NCBI GenBank assembly: GCA_001600455.1
Contig: BCKC01000001.1
Coordinates: forward strand, 956,441-1,020,440
Reading direction: 5' to 3'
DNA: 64,000 nucleotides
From: Endocalyx cinctus
Lineage: Eukaryota > Ascomycota > Sordariomycetes > Amphisphaeriales > Apiosporaceae
Shown: in pieces, positions 1 through 11,986 of the stretch
Position numbering within the stretch: position 1 is the first letter of the stretch
Layout of the letters: each line of letters begins with the position of its first letter
Made by a program: the position numbers and the translations under genes
The notes under the pieces: generated by a model
The model's input: only the letters and a program-made list of their open reading frames with translations
What the model was told of the DNA's origin: nothing
Database searches by the model: none

Positions 1-1016
1 GTTGTGCAGGTCCTTTATGCCCGGCATTTTCTCGCTGCTTAGGATGATGGTGCCAACACCTTGTGGGGAGCAGTAGTCTTTAGGCTTGAAGGCAGTAAGA
101 CTCTTACCACCGACAACAAGGGTGCTTTGGTTCATGCCCAAGTCAATAAAAGATCTGATGCAAGTTGCTCCTAAATCCAGGAGTTAGTAAGACCATTTAT
201 AAATTCTCGCCATCAAGGATTTCGAAGGACTTACCATCTGGACAATGAGGTTCCACTACCATATCGCTTCCGGTAAAGAATTTGAACTGGATGTGTGTTG
301 GGCCACTAAAAGATTTGTACAAGACAAAAGCACCGGTTCCCAAATTGCAAACTCCCAGGGAAACATCCAAGATCTGCTTAGGATTTGTGGCTAGCTCCCA
401 CGCACCCGACAGTGTGGCGATCGAATCAAAGTGGACAAAGCGCAAGTCTTCTGTGTCAGCTAAACGGTCAGGCCGTTTGAATGCTACCATGGCCAATGGA
501 AATTGGTGTTTACCTCCGGTTGAATTATTGCTCTGGACGCATGTTAGAAGATAGCCAGCAAAGTTATCTGCCCATTAATTACAGTCTATTCAGGAAGCAC
601 CATACCATAAATATATGTCGGATGGTGGGAAAGTCAGTTCCCCACACGATCTTAGAACTTGAGATGGGACTCCGAAGGTCCTCAACCTTGATATCGTGAA
701 GGAGGGCAAAAAGGGACGTGTCACTGTCGGCGGAGAGTGCGACGCAGATGTCCAAGGTCAAGTCAGCGGCTTGCACGACGGCAAAGGCCTGTACCTTGCG
801 GCCTCCAGTTACGATACCGGATGCAGCACCGAAGTCTAGCTTGGTGGACTGACCGTTGATCACCATAATGAGGTAGAGGTACGAGTCTTCGCTGAGTGAG
901 AATACGCCGGGCTCTCCTCGGGAATCGCTGAAGACGGCGAAATTCTCGCCAGCGGGAATAGGGTTAGCCGCCACATAGTTTGTGATGAGCTCCGAGTCTT
1001 GCTTAATGACTACCAT
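1..1016 (-). CDS. Orphan protein, 5' three exons, runs off the left edge
   Basis: I do not recognise this protein. Three exons fit in frame: 1016-606, 532-235 and 170 to the window edge, giving 293 visible residues with no stop. Donors are GTATGG and GTAAGT; acceptors follow GTCCAG and ATTTAG. The visible part has no signal peptide or membrane segment. It is a run of alternating hydrophobic/polar stretches rich in Gly, Ser and Asp (for example SEDSYLYLIMVINGQSTKLD near residue 42), which suggests beta-rich folding; that is inference. It is divergent from the 543-aa orphan gene starting at 2243, with 1.2 kb between them, so the two could share a promoter region. The C-terminus lies outside the window. 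The model is well supported by in-frame splicing, the function not at all. Confidence 0.72.
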
Positions 1017-1271
1017 GGCGAAGAGACTTATGAACTAGAACTGGTAAAAGTCAATACTAAATACGATAACCAAGTTGGAGATAATATATGACTGGAATAA
1101 TCAATAGGCTTTTTAGCTTTTACTCCTAATATGATTTTCAAGTAGAAGCCGTCGCAGAAGCTCATTCAAGATCACTGATAAAAACAATAACCAAATTTAA
1201 TTATTTATCCCAACAGGCCCAGGGTCTCAACACAATTTTCATGAATATATATACCTTTATATACATATACA

Positions 1272-1318
<47 letters not shown>

Positions 1319-2242
1319 TATTGATATCGGGGAGCTCCACTTGATACTTCCTAGATCAGGAAATCATCAAATTAGTATACGATCACATAGCTATAAAACT
1401 ATGAATATCACAAGTTAGGTAAAAGTTTCTTTTTCTATGGTAGTATTCAAATAAAATTTCAACAATTATTTGACAGTATACTACGTAGAACAGGAGTTAT
1501 CTCGCTAAGAACCTAAAAAGATTGGTGGCCTAATAAAACAATGTGTTATTGTCGGCATAGCTGCCCGTAGAACAAAACCTTTATCTTCAGGGTCCAGAAC
1601 GATCATAACGTGCGTATGTTCTTCGCCAGGCCAATATTTTATGTCATATCGGTTACCTTACATATTACAAGGCAAGGTATATCATAATTCAAAAGGTATA
1701 TAAGACATCGCTTGTATATGCATAGCACAAGGAATCCTGTGATAAGATATTATGTTACGGATCTTGGGGTGGGCGGCATTTCTGGTGCAATAGCGTTACT
1801 ATTGAATTATATCCTCTATGGTTTTTTCTCGATCCAATCGGATTGACGAGCATTCGAGCATTCTTTTTTATCATGCCAAACAGAACCTAGGCGATATGAC
1901 GACATCAGAATCGCCCTGCCAGAAGAATGGCAACACATGTCTCAACTTGTTTCAACTAGCGAGAAGTTGCCCAAGAGGCTGCCAAGTCCTCCACGGAGGC
2001 CGGCGTTGACCTCGTCGATAGAGGGATACGACTATCACATTCCGTAATATCACCGCAAAGATAAATGGTGTGCGTCTGCCTTTAAAAGGTCATGAGGTTT
2101 CGACATACAAGTAGCCAAGAGGTTTTATATCTCATTGATATATGGAGTCCAGATATACTAGGGACATAACATCCAACTTTATATATTTGATTAAGATACT
2201 ATTAATTATTTCTACCTATTTGTTTTCATAACCAGAACCACC
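1017..2242. other. Divergent intergenic region between two orphan genes
   Basis: This AT-rich stretch of 1.2 kb lies between the two divergently read start codons, so it should contain both promoters. It holds a TA-rich run followed by a (GT)n microsatellite at 1274-1316. The only open frame of note (1818-2009, 63 codons) has no family resemblance I can see and is probably chance. Confidence 0.6.
1287..1316. repeat. (GT)15 microsatellite with TA-rich flank
   Basis: Fifteen uninterrupted GT units are preceded directly by a TA-rich run from about 1274. It lies in the shared upstream region of the two divergent orphan genes. Confidence 0.95.
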
Positions 2243-4347
2243 ATGACTAGTCATATCACTTTAACCAACTCCACCCCGTTCCACCAGCTAATTGTCTTAT
2301 CTCAGCAAACCATCAATGCATCCTTCAAGAACATGTGGGAAGTGGCCCAGGTCGACAACAAGTCGCCACTAACCCACTTCTCTATCAAGAGTCGCTCTGG
2401 GGACTCCCTCGATGTGAACTTAGGCGCACCATTCGTTAAACTGCAGGTAACGACCAAGGATCCGATGCTCTACTTGATGCTACGCATGAACAGTGGAAAG
2501 CTCTTCCTCTACTTGAGCGAAGACCCGACAGATGACACTCACATCCAGTGGGATGTGAAGGACTGGGTTTTTGCCTTCTCGGTCACAATCAGTAAGCCTC
2601 GAATACTCCTTCTCTAGTCCGCCGTGGCTAGAACGGTGACATCCAACTCACAGCTTGAACAGGCCAGAAGGAGATCACCAAAGACAGCGAAGAGTACAAA
2701 AAATTCCAAGACCGTGCCGGTCTTCCAAACTCGAACTTTTCACTAGCCCAGCTTTTCGTCGACGCATCTTGTCAGTATTTGCTGTTTTTTTTTTCCTATT
2801 TCACATTTAGAGGTGTCCTCTTTTCGAACGACATATTGATAATAAAATTTGGCAGCTTCGACGAAATGGTCCGAAGATCTGAGCGACTTCAACGACAAGG
2901 AATCGGACTTCAAAAGCTTAACAGCTCAAGCTCATGCCACATTTGACGGGTTTATCCAGAAATGGCTGAACTTGATGCAAGAAAAAGGCTGTAATATCCT
3001 CGGCTATTCGGCGAAGAGAGAGGAAGGCGGTGATGAACGTTAGTTTACTCCTGTTCCTTAGTGTATATTTATACCTAGGCCGTTTCTGTCCTGATACCTC
3101 CATAGTCAACCCATACCAACCCACCTTCCCCCCTACTACCATCGGTTATGACTGTTATCCCTGGCGAAGCAGTCCAACGGCACAAGATCAGAACAATTTG
3201 GATATGAACGCCCTGTGCTACTTGATGATGTCTAAATTCGAGTCGCTCCCAATCAAATCAATCCCATACTCGGGACAATACATCGACAGTTCCAACGACG
3301 CAGTCTACATCATGAATCGCTCTCTATTCTGGCCATGGATGCAATCTGTACTCCGGGACGTCATTATTGGTATGGTTCCCGTCCCCGATACCCCCATAGT
3401 CTATTGGGATGGCACGGACCCCGACCTCCCGTATATGTCTGGGATGAGATACCATTTTGGCAACAAGGACGCTACGAGTGATACGTATAATTTCACTCAG
3501 ATGGACACGGGTAGCTGGCTCTGGCAAGCTCCGCCGCTCTACATGAGTGACAAAGCTTACAACCCCAGTAACTCGGGCGACTCGATGGAGCTTCGGGAAT
3601 GGACTGACACGCCTGTCCAATCTTTTGATGCCAGTAAGTTAAAGAGAGTCCAATATCTTGATAAAGCACTTCTAATGATTTATCGGACCCAACCAGGTGG
3701 TGGTTATTTAAAGCTTCATTCTGGAACGGAAGAGATCTTGCTTAATGGAACGAACTATTTCGTCTTCCGAGCTGATCACCGTAGCAAGCACGATACTTAG
3801 TGGGTTTCTGCACTTTTATTTGCATATAACTCTCTTTATCGCAAATCCTGCCATATCTGCCATAGAATAAACACCGATATAAAGACGCAGTAGCTGATTC
3901 ACACCACACCTCTACCCTCACAGCACGTTGATGAGATTCCAACTTAACTGGGACATCACAATTGCTATGGCATCTGTCGACGACAGCAGCCTATTATTCA
4001 AGGTAACCAATCAAAAAGTCAGCGTGACTCACGAGACGGAAGGAGGAATGCATTGGTCCATACCGCCTGACGCTCTCTCAAAAGAATTCGAAGACGGTAT
4101 GCGTTCAAAAATGGAGGATGCCCTCGAAACGGCTTCTGAGGCTCTCACCAAAGCGCTCGCCAACCAGCATCGCCTCTTCTTGCCAGGGTCGGGATATTTC
4201 TTACTCAAAGATCCGATATTTAATGAATTGGGCGATTTGATGGTTCGGCTGAAATTCAATGGGTGAGTATAGTGTATTTTTTTAATACATTTTGATCCCT
4301 AACTAATTAAGTATCTATTGTACAGTGCCGACCCCCCAACGCAGTGA
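2243..4347 (+). CDS. Orphan 543-aa multi-domain protein, seven exons
   Basis: Seven exons close in frame: 2243-2591, 2663-2770, 2856-3038, 3106-3633, 3697-3799, 3924-4262 and 4326-4347, giving 543 aa. The exon 5 donor (TA^GTGGGT) is the weakest junction; it was chosen because it is the one that joins the frames. I cannot name the family. The N-terminal third (residues 1-150) is beta-rich with the segment LGAPFVKLQV. The middle (about 215-390) carries a Trp/Tyr/Pro-rich block with ALCYLMMSKFESLP and FWPWMQSVLRDVI. The C-terminal part begins FQLNWDITIAMASVDD and continues through a helical stretch (about 470-510) rich in Ala and Glu. No signal peptide or transmembrane helix is evident. Layout of repeated beta-rich units with helical inserts is reminiscent of TULIP-type lipid-binding folds, but that is a weak impression. 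It is divergent from the partial orphan gene at the left edge. Confidence 0.7.
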
Positions 4348-5066
4348 AACTAAATTGAGGTTGAGGCTCGGGGCTTGTATAAGTTAAGGAGCGTGTACAG
4401 CCGAGGCACAGATAACTAACGACTGCAAGATGTGAGAATGTCTTTTTAGGTAGATTAAAGAAAAAGATGAACGCTTTTCGTTGAGCTATATAATTAATCT
4501 AACCTAACCATATTGCATCCAACTCAATAGCAGTACACTCAGCTAACTACTAACTTCCCACGTAGCTGTTAAACATATATATGGACTTAGCCCGTAAGTC
4601 AAGTGGGGAGATCTCATTTTGCTTGACAGTAACTAAGCACGATTATATGTTTATTGCAGGCATATTATCTCGACCGATTTATGAGTCGGTGGTGGTAACT
4701 TAATGACAAGAACGAAATAGTTCGTCCTCAAATCCATAATCTTAGTAATTGTGACGGAGAAGTGAGATTGAATGGGACCTGATTTCGGAGGTATGAAATT
4801 AAGGGGTGGAAGTAATCTCACCAGCCCGATTTGATAGATTGACCGATCTTGTAAATATATACTACAGATCTAAAAATATTATAAATAGGGTACTGAGCTC
4901 CCTCTCGAATCGTAGAAGTAGATAGTTCCTTAAGCCCTAATTCAATGAAATATTTACATAGTACACTATATATGATTGCCAAGCTCTCACGCCCACTCCA
5001 TAAGCTCTATGACTATGACAGTGCCTAAATAAAGTAGACGGAAGAGTTAACAGTATCTCTACCTGC
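4348..5066. other. Convergent intergenic region, no gene seen
   Basis: This 0.7 kb AT-rich stretch lies between the 3' ends of the 543-aa orphan gene and the P450. It would hold both 3' untranslated regions. I see no open frame or repeat worth naming. Confidence 0.6.
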
Positions 5067-7122
5067 TCATTCATATCCCCTTGGCTGAATATCCAAATGA
5101 AATACGTCCTGGGGAGCCAAAGTCAATGCTCCCGCAGATTTGCTGTCAAGTTCTTCTTTGGCTTTCTTCAGGTCCATGCCCGCCGCTAACTTAACTCGAA
5201 AACGTCTAATCAGGGTAACTAGAAACGCCATGTGCTCGGCCTCGGCAAACTTGCGACCTAGACACGGATGAGAACCTCCCGAGAAAGTGAGAAAAGTGAA
5301 TCTGGGAGGTCCTATCTTTTTAGTCCTCTGATCTGGGTCATTTTCCTTGATGTCGTCGTTGGCAGTTGTTCTATTGGCCCACCTATCTGGGACAATCTCG
5401 TCCGGATTTGGCCAATAGCACGACTGGTGGTGTATTCCAGGAATAGAAATATACACGCGACATTGAGCCGGTAAGAAAATTGTACGTAGGGTATCGGTTC
5501 TTTCTTGTTGTATATGTACAGACTGTGGAGTCTCACACATCTTTGTGACCCATAACGCACCGGGATACAACCTAAATATTTCGCACTGATTTCTAGTAGT
5601 CAGGGTGGGAATATTATCAAATCAGATAATGAGGTTCTATACGCACCATGTACCCATAGGTATACTTGAGTCTCTCGTAATCCTCCTTGTAGGTAAGTTG
5701 GTTGCGTCCCGCTGCGATTGCCTCATCATAGACCCTATCGACTTCTTCTCTAAGCTTCGACTGAATATCTGGATGGATCGCTAGATTAAGAAGAGAATAT
5801 TGGATACTGTGAGAAGTAGTACCGAAACCTAAGCGCCATGAGTCAGTATAATTTGGATTTTCCCCGGATATATATTTTTATCACATCAATCTAATTACCT
5901 CCGAGTAAAATGATGAAAAGGTTGCTGATGACTTCATTATCGCTTAACTGCCACTTATTTTCATGCATATCTTCCGACTTATCCATGAGTCCTTTTTGCT
6001 GATGAGAAGCTTTGACGACGGATTTTAAGAGATTTCTTCGATTTCCCAGCTCTGACCCTTTGCCCTCGTCCAGGTACAGCTTTTCTTCATTGACCATGTC
6101 GCGAAAGTATTTCTCGAGCTGCGTCTTAGCAACATATGCCTCGGACAAGATTACCTTTAGTAGCCAGTCAGGGAGGATCAAGATGGCTAGTACATGAGCA
6201 ATTGTCTTCTTCATTGCAGCTAATAAACTCATCTCGTAGCCGGCTGGAATTTCCCTGTTTTGCTCGTGTACGGAGTCAAGTCTTTTCCCAAGCCCTGCAC
6301 AACATATAGTAGCGATGGTAAGTCCATCGATATCTTCATTGAGCTTGCTTGGTGGTTTTTTCTCCCAGTTGTTAGCCAAGAGATTAGTTTGTCTCGTCGC
6401 TTCTTGCCACTATTATAGATATGTAAATGTCAGTGGGGAGTAAAAAAAATGGTTCTCATGTATCAGCGTCCTATAATCTCTACTAGAGTTGAGAGAAAAA
6501 AAGAAGTAGTAAATATATCAGCCAGACCTAAGTTACCTACCACCAACTCATTTACCCCTGTACCATCAGAAAAGGGGGGCGTGGTGACCCGCTTATGAAG
6601 CCTGAATATGCTTCCCTCTGTAGTCCCTACATTTGGTCCGAATAGCTCCATAGTTTCTAGACACAAAATTTACAATGGTCAGCAAACCCAATTCAATAAA
6701 TTAATACTTTCACTGCACTTACTATACTTTTCCAATGGCTTCGTAAAGTCAATTCGGCGACTCGCAACTTCATACGCCATAACCGCATCCGCAGAATAGC
6801 AGATGATCCCGTAAGGAGAAACCGCTAAAAACACCTCTCCATATTCATCATGCGCCCGCCGCTTGTCCTCAAATGCCCAGTCCACGATCATGAATCGACA
6901 CCACCGTGGCCAACCTTTGCCGCGCGTCAGATGGTCAGCGGAGTACCTTCGGAGGAAAGGCGTCAAGATCTGACCCAAGCGCTCATTTTCGAGACAAAAA
7001 GATAAGACATATGGTAATCCTGTCTCTTTAGCTGCTTGGATATTACTGTAAAGCTTCAAGATAACGTAAAGAATGTAGGCAGAGATGGCAGAAAACACGA
7101 GGTGGGCGATGGAGATTGCCAT
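5067..7122 (-). CDS. Cytochrome P450 monooxygenase, five exons, 575 aa
   Basis: A haem-thiolate monooxygenase that should be ER-anchored and work with NADPH-P450 reductase. Exons 7122-6723, 6656-6541, 6409-5899, 5828-5647 and 5585-5067 join in frame to 575 aa. Residues 5-24 form a single hydrophobic membrane anchor. Visible signatures are the K-helix EIFR (405-408), the PDRW of the PERF region, and the haem loop FSGGSHPCLGRKF with ligand Cys511. The C-helix region WxxxR is not clear. The I-helix reads LLGGFGTTSHS, so the acidic residue normally found in (A/G)GxD/ETT is Gly345. It is a complete gene with no stop or frameshift. Substrate is unknown. A transporter and a dehydrogenase lie 3.5-7 kb upstream on the same strand, which would fit a small metabolic cluster but does not show one. 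Confidence 0.93.
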
Positions 7123-7822
7123 GGCGTCCTATTTCAAAAGTTTTTCGAATGTATCAAGGAGATATCTCTCTTCTAATTCAACTGCATATACATATTGGCT
7201 CATCGTCGGTATCTTTCCTTTAAGTATGCGAAGCTATACCTAGCTGTTATCCATGTAAACAGGTGAGCCTAGCGGGCAAGGCGGCCGCTTGCTAACCAGA
7301 TGCGACCTTTCCAAGTCGTCACACATGATAACAATAACGGTGGCACACAATACAGCCAGCTCTGTAGTTCCTAGTATAACATATGCCTCCAGCACCAGTT
7401 GGTGGATTAGCTGAATGTGATAGGCAAATTTCCCTGTTCACTTCTCTTATATCCCTGGATCTAAGTACCTACCCACGATCGGTCATCCAGAAGAATACCA
7501 GGTTAATGAAAGCTACCACATGGTACTTAAAAGACTAGCACATGCATGCATCCTCAGAACTTGTCTATCACAGTGTTATCAGGTGCCGTAGCAACTTCAG
7601 ACAACACCAGCTGTATGAAGGCCAGCCAAGCACCTTCGTGGGGCTTAAAAGTCCTGAACTTAGATTTTACTCGTTTCTTTAACATGAAATGGACCCGCCC
7701 GTATCTATATTACCTATTAACGGGCCTGCACATACCCCGCTACCTTAACAATGTTAAAGGAGTTTTGGACTTCTCTCATTAGCACTCACTTCTTGCTACC
7801 ACTCATACTCATACCAGTTTTT

Positions 7823-7853
<31 letters not shown>

Positions 7854-8137
7854 TGAATAACTCCTTACAATGATTGCCAAATGTTTTGAGTACCACGGTC
7901 ATTGGGATATGTGCGCACATTGTTTTATTGAAAAAGTCTTAGCTAATCTATGTTGGTTTTCATAATGAGTGGATAGGTCCTCTCAACCCAGGCGTGTATA
8001 ACCACCAAACTATCCTCTGGCCCCCAAATGTCCATACAATCTCTCATATCAATATTATTCATCTTTCTATCCCCTATAATTCCAATTATTACGAAGCTGG
8101 GAGATTAATATGTTTGACGTAGTTCTTTGGCAGCCAA
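7123..8137. other. Intergenic, no supported gene
   Basis: This 1 kb holds the P450 promoter and the 3' region of the 171-aa orphan. It includes a T7/A23 homopolymer junction near 7824-7853. A 78-codon plus-strand frame at 7546-7782 shows no family feature and I treat it as chance. Confidence 0.55.
7831..7853. repeat. Poly(A) tract of 23
   Basis: A run of 23 adenines follows directly on seven thymines. It is likely length-variable and prone to sequencing error. Confidence 0.95.
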
Positions 8138-8867
8138 TTAGAAAGTGTGCAAGTAATCACCGACGTAAGCTTTAACGGAGTCGGTAACCTTGCTGGCAGT
8201 CCCCACTGGTAAGCCAAAGCTCGCCAGGGCTGCATCAGCAGCACCAGCCCCGGAACGATTGAGAGCCGAAAGAACAGCAGTCTCGATAAATCGATGCTGT
8301 ATTTTATATTTTTACAGTCAGACCATGTTTTTACTCAATTCAATAATATGAGAAAGGGAAATGGAATCGTCGATAAATATATATAGGATTTCTAACCTGG
8401 TAGGGCTTACGCTCTTTGTCATGGTAAATAACGAAGCGGTTTTCTCCCTCGGCATTCTTTTGCCCGTACTGGAATCGGTCATTGATGGTGAAAACGTAGC
8501 CCTCTGGAATGAATACCAATGATTAGTTTTTGTTTACGAAGATAATTGTTGCAGTTCCCTGATTGTACTAGATTTTATCGCGATAGGGGTGAGAGAAGAT
8601 GTGGAAGAAATACTGACCACCTGCCACCTCCTCGCTGATCTTCTTGATATGGCTAGAATTGGTCTGGGTAGATGACTTGTACCACTCCGCGGCAATGAAG
8701 AAAGGAACAGGTTGATCCGTGGACTTGTTATAAGCGTCGACTCGATAGTACGTAGCCTGGCGCTCTACAAAGTTTTGCTGCCACTTCACGGTGATAGGGG
8801 ACCCAAGAGCTACCCCGTCAAAGAGGTCGATCATGAGCTTGTGGCCTGACTGCACTGGGGGAGACAT
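8138..8867 (-). CDS. Orphan 171-aa protein, three exons
   Basis: I do not recognise this protein. Exons 8867-8618, 8503-8397 and 8296-8138 use donors GTCAGT and GTTAGA and acceptors after TTCCAG and ATACAG, and close in frame to 171 aa. There is no signal peptide or membrane span. The first 110 residues look beta-rich with many aromatic residues (YYRVDAYNKS, GQYFFHIF-type reading is intronic and is excluded). The C-terminal 45 residues are Ala/Gly-rich and helical (AVLSALNRSGAGAADAALAS). A TATAAATA box lies about 135-142 bases upstream of the ATG, which supports this start. It sits between the P450 and the MFS permease on the same strand. Function unknown. Confidence 0.75.
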
Positions 8868-10599
8868 TTCTAAAGTATGAAACGGGGTTTTGAATTTTTC
8901 TTGTTTTGAAGATGAATAGTGTCGATGGATGAAGTGTAATGCTTTGATTCGATGATTTCTTGGTGAATCTAAAAAGACAACTTCGAAGGTCGTTGCAGCG
9001 GTATTTATAGAAAGTCAATACCTGACATGACCCTCAGAATAACCGGTAATATCTCCTGATACTGAACGGGTGCGAACCAGCTACTAATGCCAAACATAGC
9101 TTCTAGACCACCCATGGCGTCGACTGGTTACCTTTTCAGCTTACCGCGAATAGCTGAAATCTAAGTGTTCGAACCGAAATCAAGCGCCCCCTACGTCAAT
9201 TATCGGTATCCTGCTTGATCTATCATCAGGACTATCAGTGTCTATTGTCGTCTTTTCACACATGCAAGTACTATGTCTAGTTAGGCCCATGAATCACATA
9301 GTCCCCCTTTTCTGAGACATCTTCCCAGTATTTTTAATTTTGCGTATGGTTTTGCATTCAAGCTTGTACTGTCGAGTCTTCATAGTATAATAATATATGC
9401 CATACAGTTCGTAGCCCGTCCTTTTGTCTCATATATACTACCCAGAAGGCATTAGACCACCCATTTACACAGTTTTGATAAGAAAGGGGGATTTCGTACA
9501 AGAACTTCACTGAATTAACTATCTAAGAGTCAAATTCATCGTTGTGGTAATATTCTGTGATATTGGTACATGGGTATATACAGTTCAAATCAGAGACTCA
9601 GAACATGATATGATAGAAGATGTGATGACGAAGTGTCGTAAGAGTCGAAATATACTCATCATACCTCATTACTTCTTCACTCTCACCAGTTTCAGGTAAT
9701 GATAATCAGTAGTTTAACTGTGTTATCTTCGGATGATCATCGTGTCCAGTTTTACGGCAGGAGGGTTCATTTCATACGGGAGGTCAGGAGGTAGACTTAC
9801 AACTCATAGGAAAAGCTAAGTCTCAAATTTAGCTTGAGTTTAGAAATCCTCGAATCAAAGCTACGGATGAGAAAATCGAACCTGCAATGAATCTAGAACG
9901 AGCAAATGTGGCGTTAATATAGGTTTCCAAGGCTTTTCTTTTCATCTCATTCACATCTAAGTGGATAAGAAGACCTACAAGACTCAGCTGTATATCAGAT
10001 TATTTTGTCTAGGTCCCACAGGTCTTTCTATTCAATCAGACAGATTTAATAAAAAATGATCCAAAAAAATCTCTGTCGTTATTTGACCTGGATGCTGATG
10101 TCACTAGGATGCTCGATCCCTTCTGTAAAATACAGGCTTACCTCCAGTGAAGTTTGTATATGGAGTAGGTATCTGGTATTGTGTTGAAATTTCTTTTTAA
10201 AATCTAAGAACTTGAGTTATTCATCGGATAAAGTTATCTGGTACAGCAGAGTGCTATCACACAATGGCCATAGTTACCTATAATTAATCATAGACTTAAT
10301 GAACTTGTTATATGTTGTGTTTACTCTTGTTATAACATTGTTAGCATCCATACGCAGATTGCCCTAATAATTAATGCTTGATCCCGAAGTTACGCTAATG
10401 GCGTACTCGACGTAATAAGTAATGATAATGTCTCTAGCAAACATCTCAACAGTTAGGACTTCTATGCCTTGTAAAAGTATTTAAGCTTGCTATTAGTTTC
10501 GCAGGGAGTGGTAGTGGCCATAGAAACCCTTCTTGACAGAGTTCAGAACTAATCCAGAAATAGAAATGATCGCACACCAGTCTACAAATAATCCTGCAA
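8868..10599. other. Intergenic 1.7 kb, no supported gene
   Basis: Between the 171-aa orphan and the end of the MFS gene I see AT-rich sequence without a credible open frame or exon-like segment. It includes the orphan's promoter at its left end and the MFS 3' region at its right end. Confidence 0.6.
9002..9009 (-). promoter_or_regulatory. TATA box of the 171-aa orphan gene
   Basis: On the minus strand the sequence reads TATAAATA, about 140 bases before the ATG at 8867, with room for a leader of about 100 bases. It is a sequence match only. Confidence 0.45.
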
Positions 10600-11986
10600 T
10601 CATGAACTCGACTCGCTGCTATTCCTAGATTTCTCTTTTACCTCGGCCTTCTTTCTCATTGGCCATCCGATAATACCAAAGGAAGAACCAAGTAAGAGGG
10701 CGGCAGTATAAATAATCACCGTCTTATATGCATGTAGCCCGTAACCAGGTGATACAGTTGTTGAAGACAGTAAGGCTGCGGTGATTGGACCTGTGGTGAC
10801 ATTCCCGATTCCTTTGCCAAAAGATATTAGGCCATACAAAAACAGATGATCCTTTGAGAGAACTGAAAACTTGGGCCAAAAGACAACATATGATCCTCCA
10901 AAGAAGCCGAACAGAATGGCAAATATAAGAAGTGGGGCTAGAGACTGACCAAAGCCCCAGAGAAAGAATGTTGAAACTGCAGAGGCGAACATGGTGATGA
11001 AGACTAGTATATAAACATTATCAAATCGGTCGGACACATGGCCAAATACTACCTGGCCAACGGTCGCGGATATGTTGAGTGCTGCTAGGAGAAAAGCTCC
11101 AATGCGAGGCGAGAGGCCTGCAAGGGTAGCATATGTCGGTAGATAGATGGAAGGGATGTAAATAGCAAAGCCTGTAAGAATATTCGACACCATGACAACC
11201 CATACCAGAGGGTTACGTAAAAAGTCAAGATCCACCGAGAATTTCTGGTGCCGATTCAGTGGGAGACGTGCTTTGACTAGAGGAGCAAGAGGGGCCAAGA
11301 CAACTGCCTGAGAGACAGCCATTACACGTAAGGTAGTACGATAGCCGTAAGTCGCGAGAAGCCACTCAATCAGGAAAGGTAAGCCGACGCCACTAGCGCC
11401 GCCACCGGCGAATAAGATCCCGTAAGCCAGACCTCGGCGCTCGACGAACCACTCGTTCAACATACTGACGAGTGGCACGTACACGACGAAGACGCCAATG
11501 CCGTAAAGCGCGCCCTGGCTGGCGATAAGCTCGGCGATAGAGTTGGCGAAAGACGCCCACACCAGGCCCGCGACACATAGGATGAAACCGGCGATGACCA
11601 TGTGCTGCCGCCAAGCTTGGTACTTGTTCACCAACGGAGCCGCGAACGGCGTGCCGAGAAACACGACGCTCGTCGCCACCGTGCCAATCACGGCAATATC
11701 GGTACTTCCTTGAAATTGAGGAAGACGACTGTAATGTTCTTGGAAGACGCCGAAGGTCAGGTTAAAGGCTATTATCCACAGTTAGTCAGCATGGACACGG
11801 GAAACAATTGAGTGGAGTATGCGGTTTACCCCAGACCACGGCCTCGATCAGGAAACAGCCGATGAGAAACCTCCAAGCCGGGGCCCCTCTATCTGGTGGT
11901 GGCACATCTGACATGTTTTCTATCGCGTTGTCAAATTCGCCACGTGACGCTGGCTGGGATTCGACTCTATCTAGTTGGAACGACAT
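10600..11986 (-). CDS. MFS permease, monocarboxylate-transporter-like
   Basis: A major facilitator family permease of the plasma or vacuolar membrane. Exons 11986-11830 and 11768-10600 join in frame to 441 aa. About twelve hydrophobic spans start at residue 38 (WRFLIGCFLIEAVVWAFNLTFGVF), with a short loop after TM6 (KARLPLNRHQKFSVDLDFLRNP) and a charged Ser-rich tail. The overall pattern, with the first span running straight into FGVFQEHY, matches fungal monocarboxylate-porter (MCH-type) members. Real substrate cannot be read from sequence; such proteins in fungi also move organic acids or are of unknown substrate. A TATATAAAT run lies only 8-17 bases upstream of the first ATG, which may mean that translation starts at Met25 instead. 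Same strand as the P450 and SDR. Confidence 0.9.
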
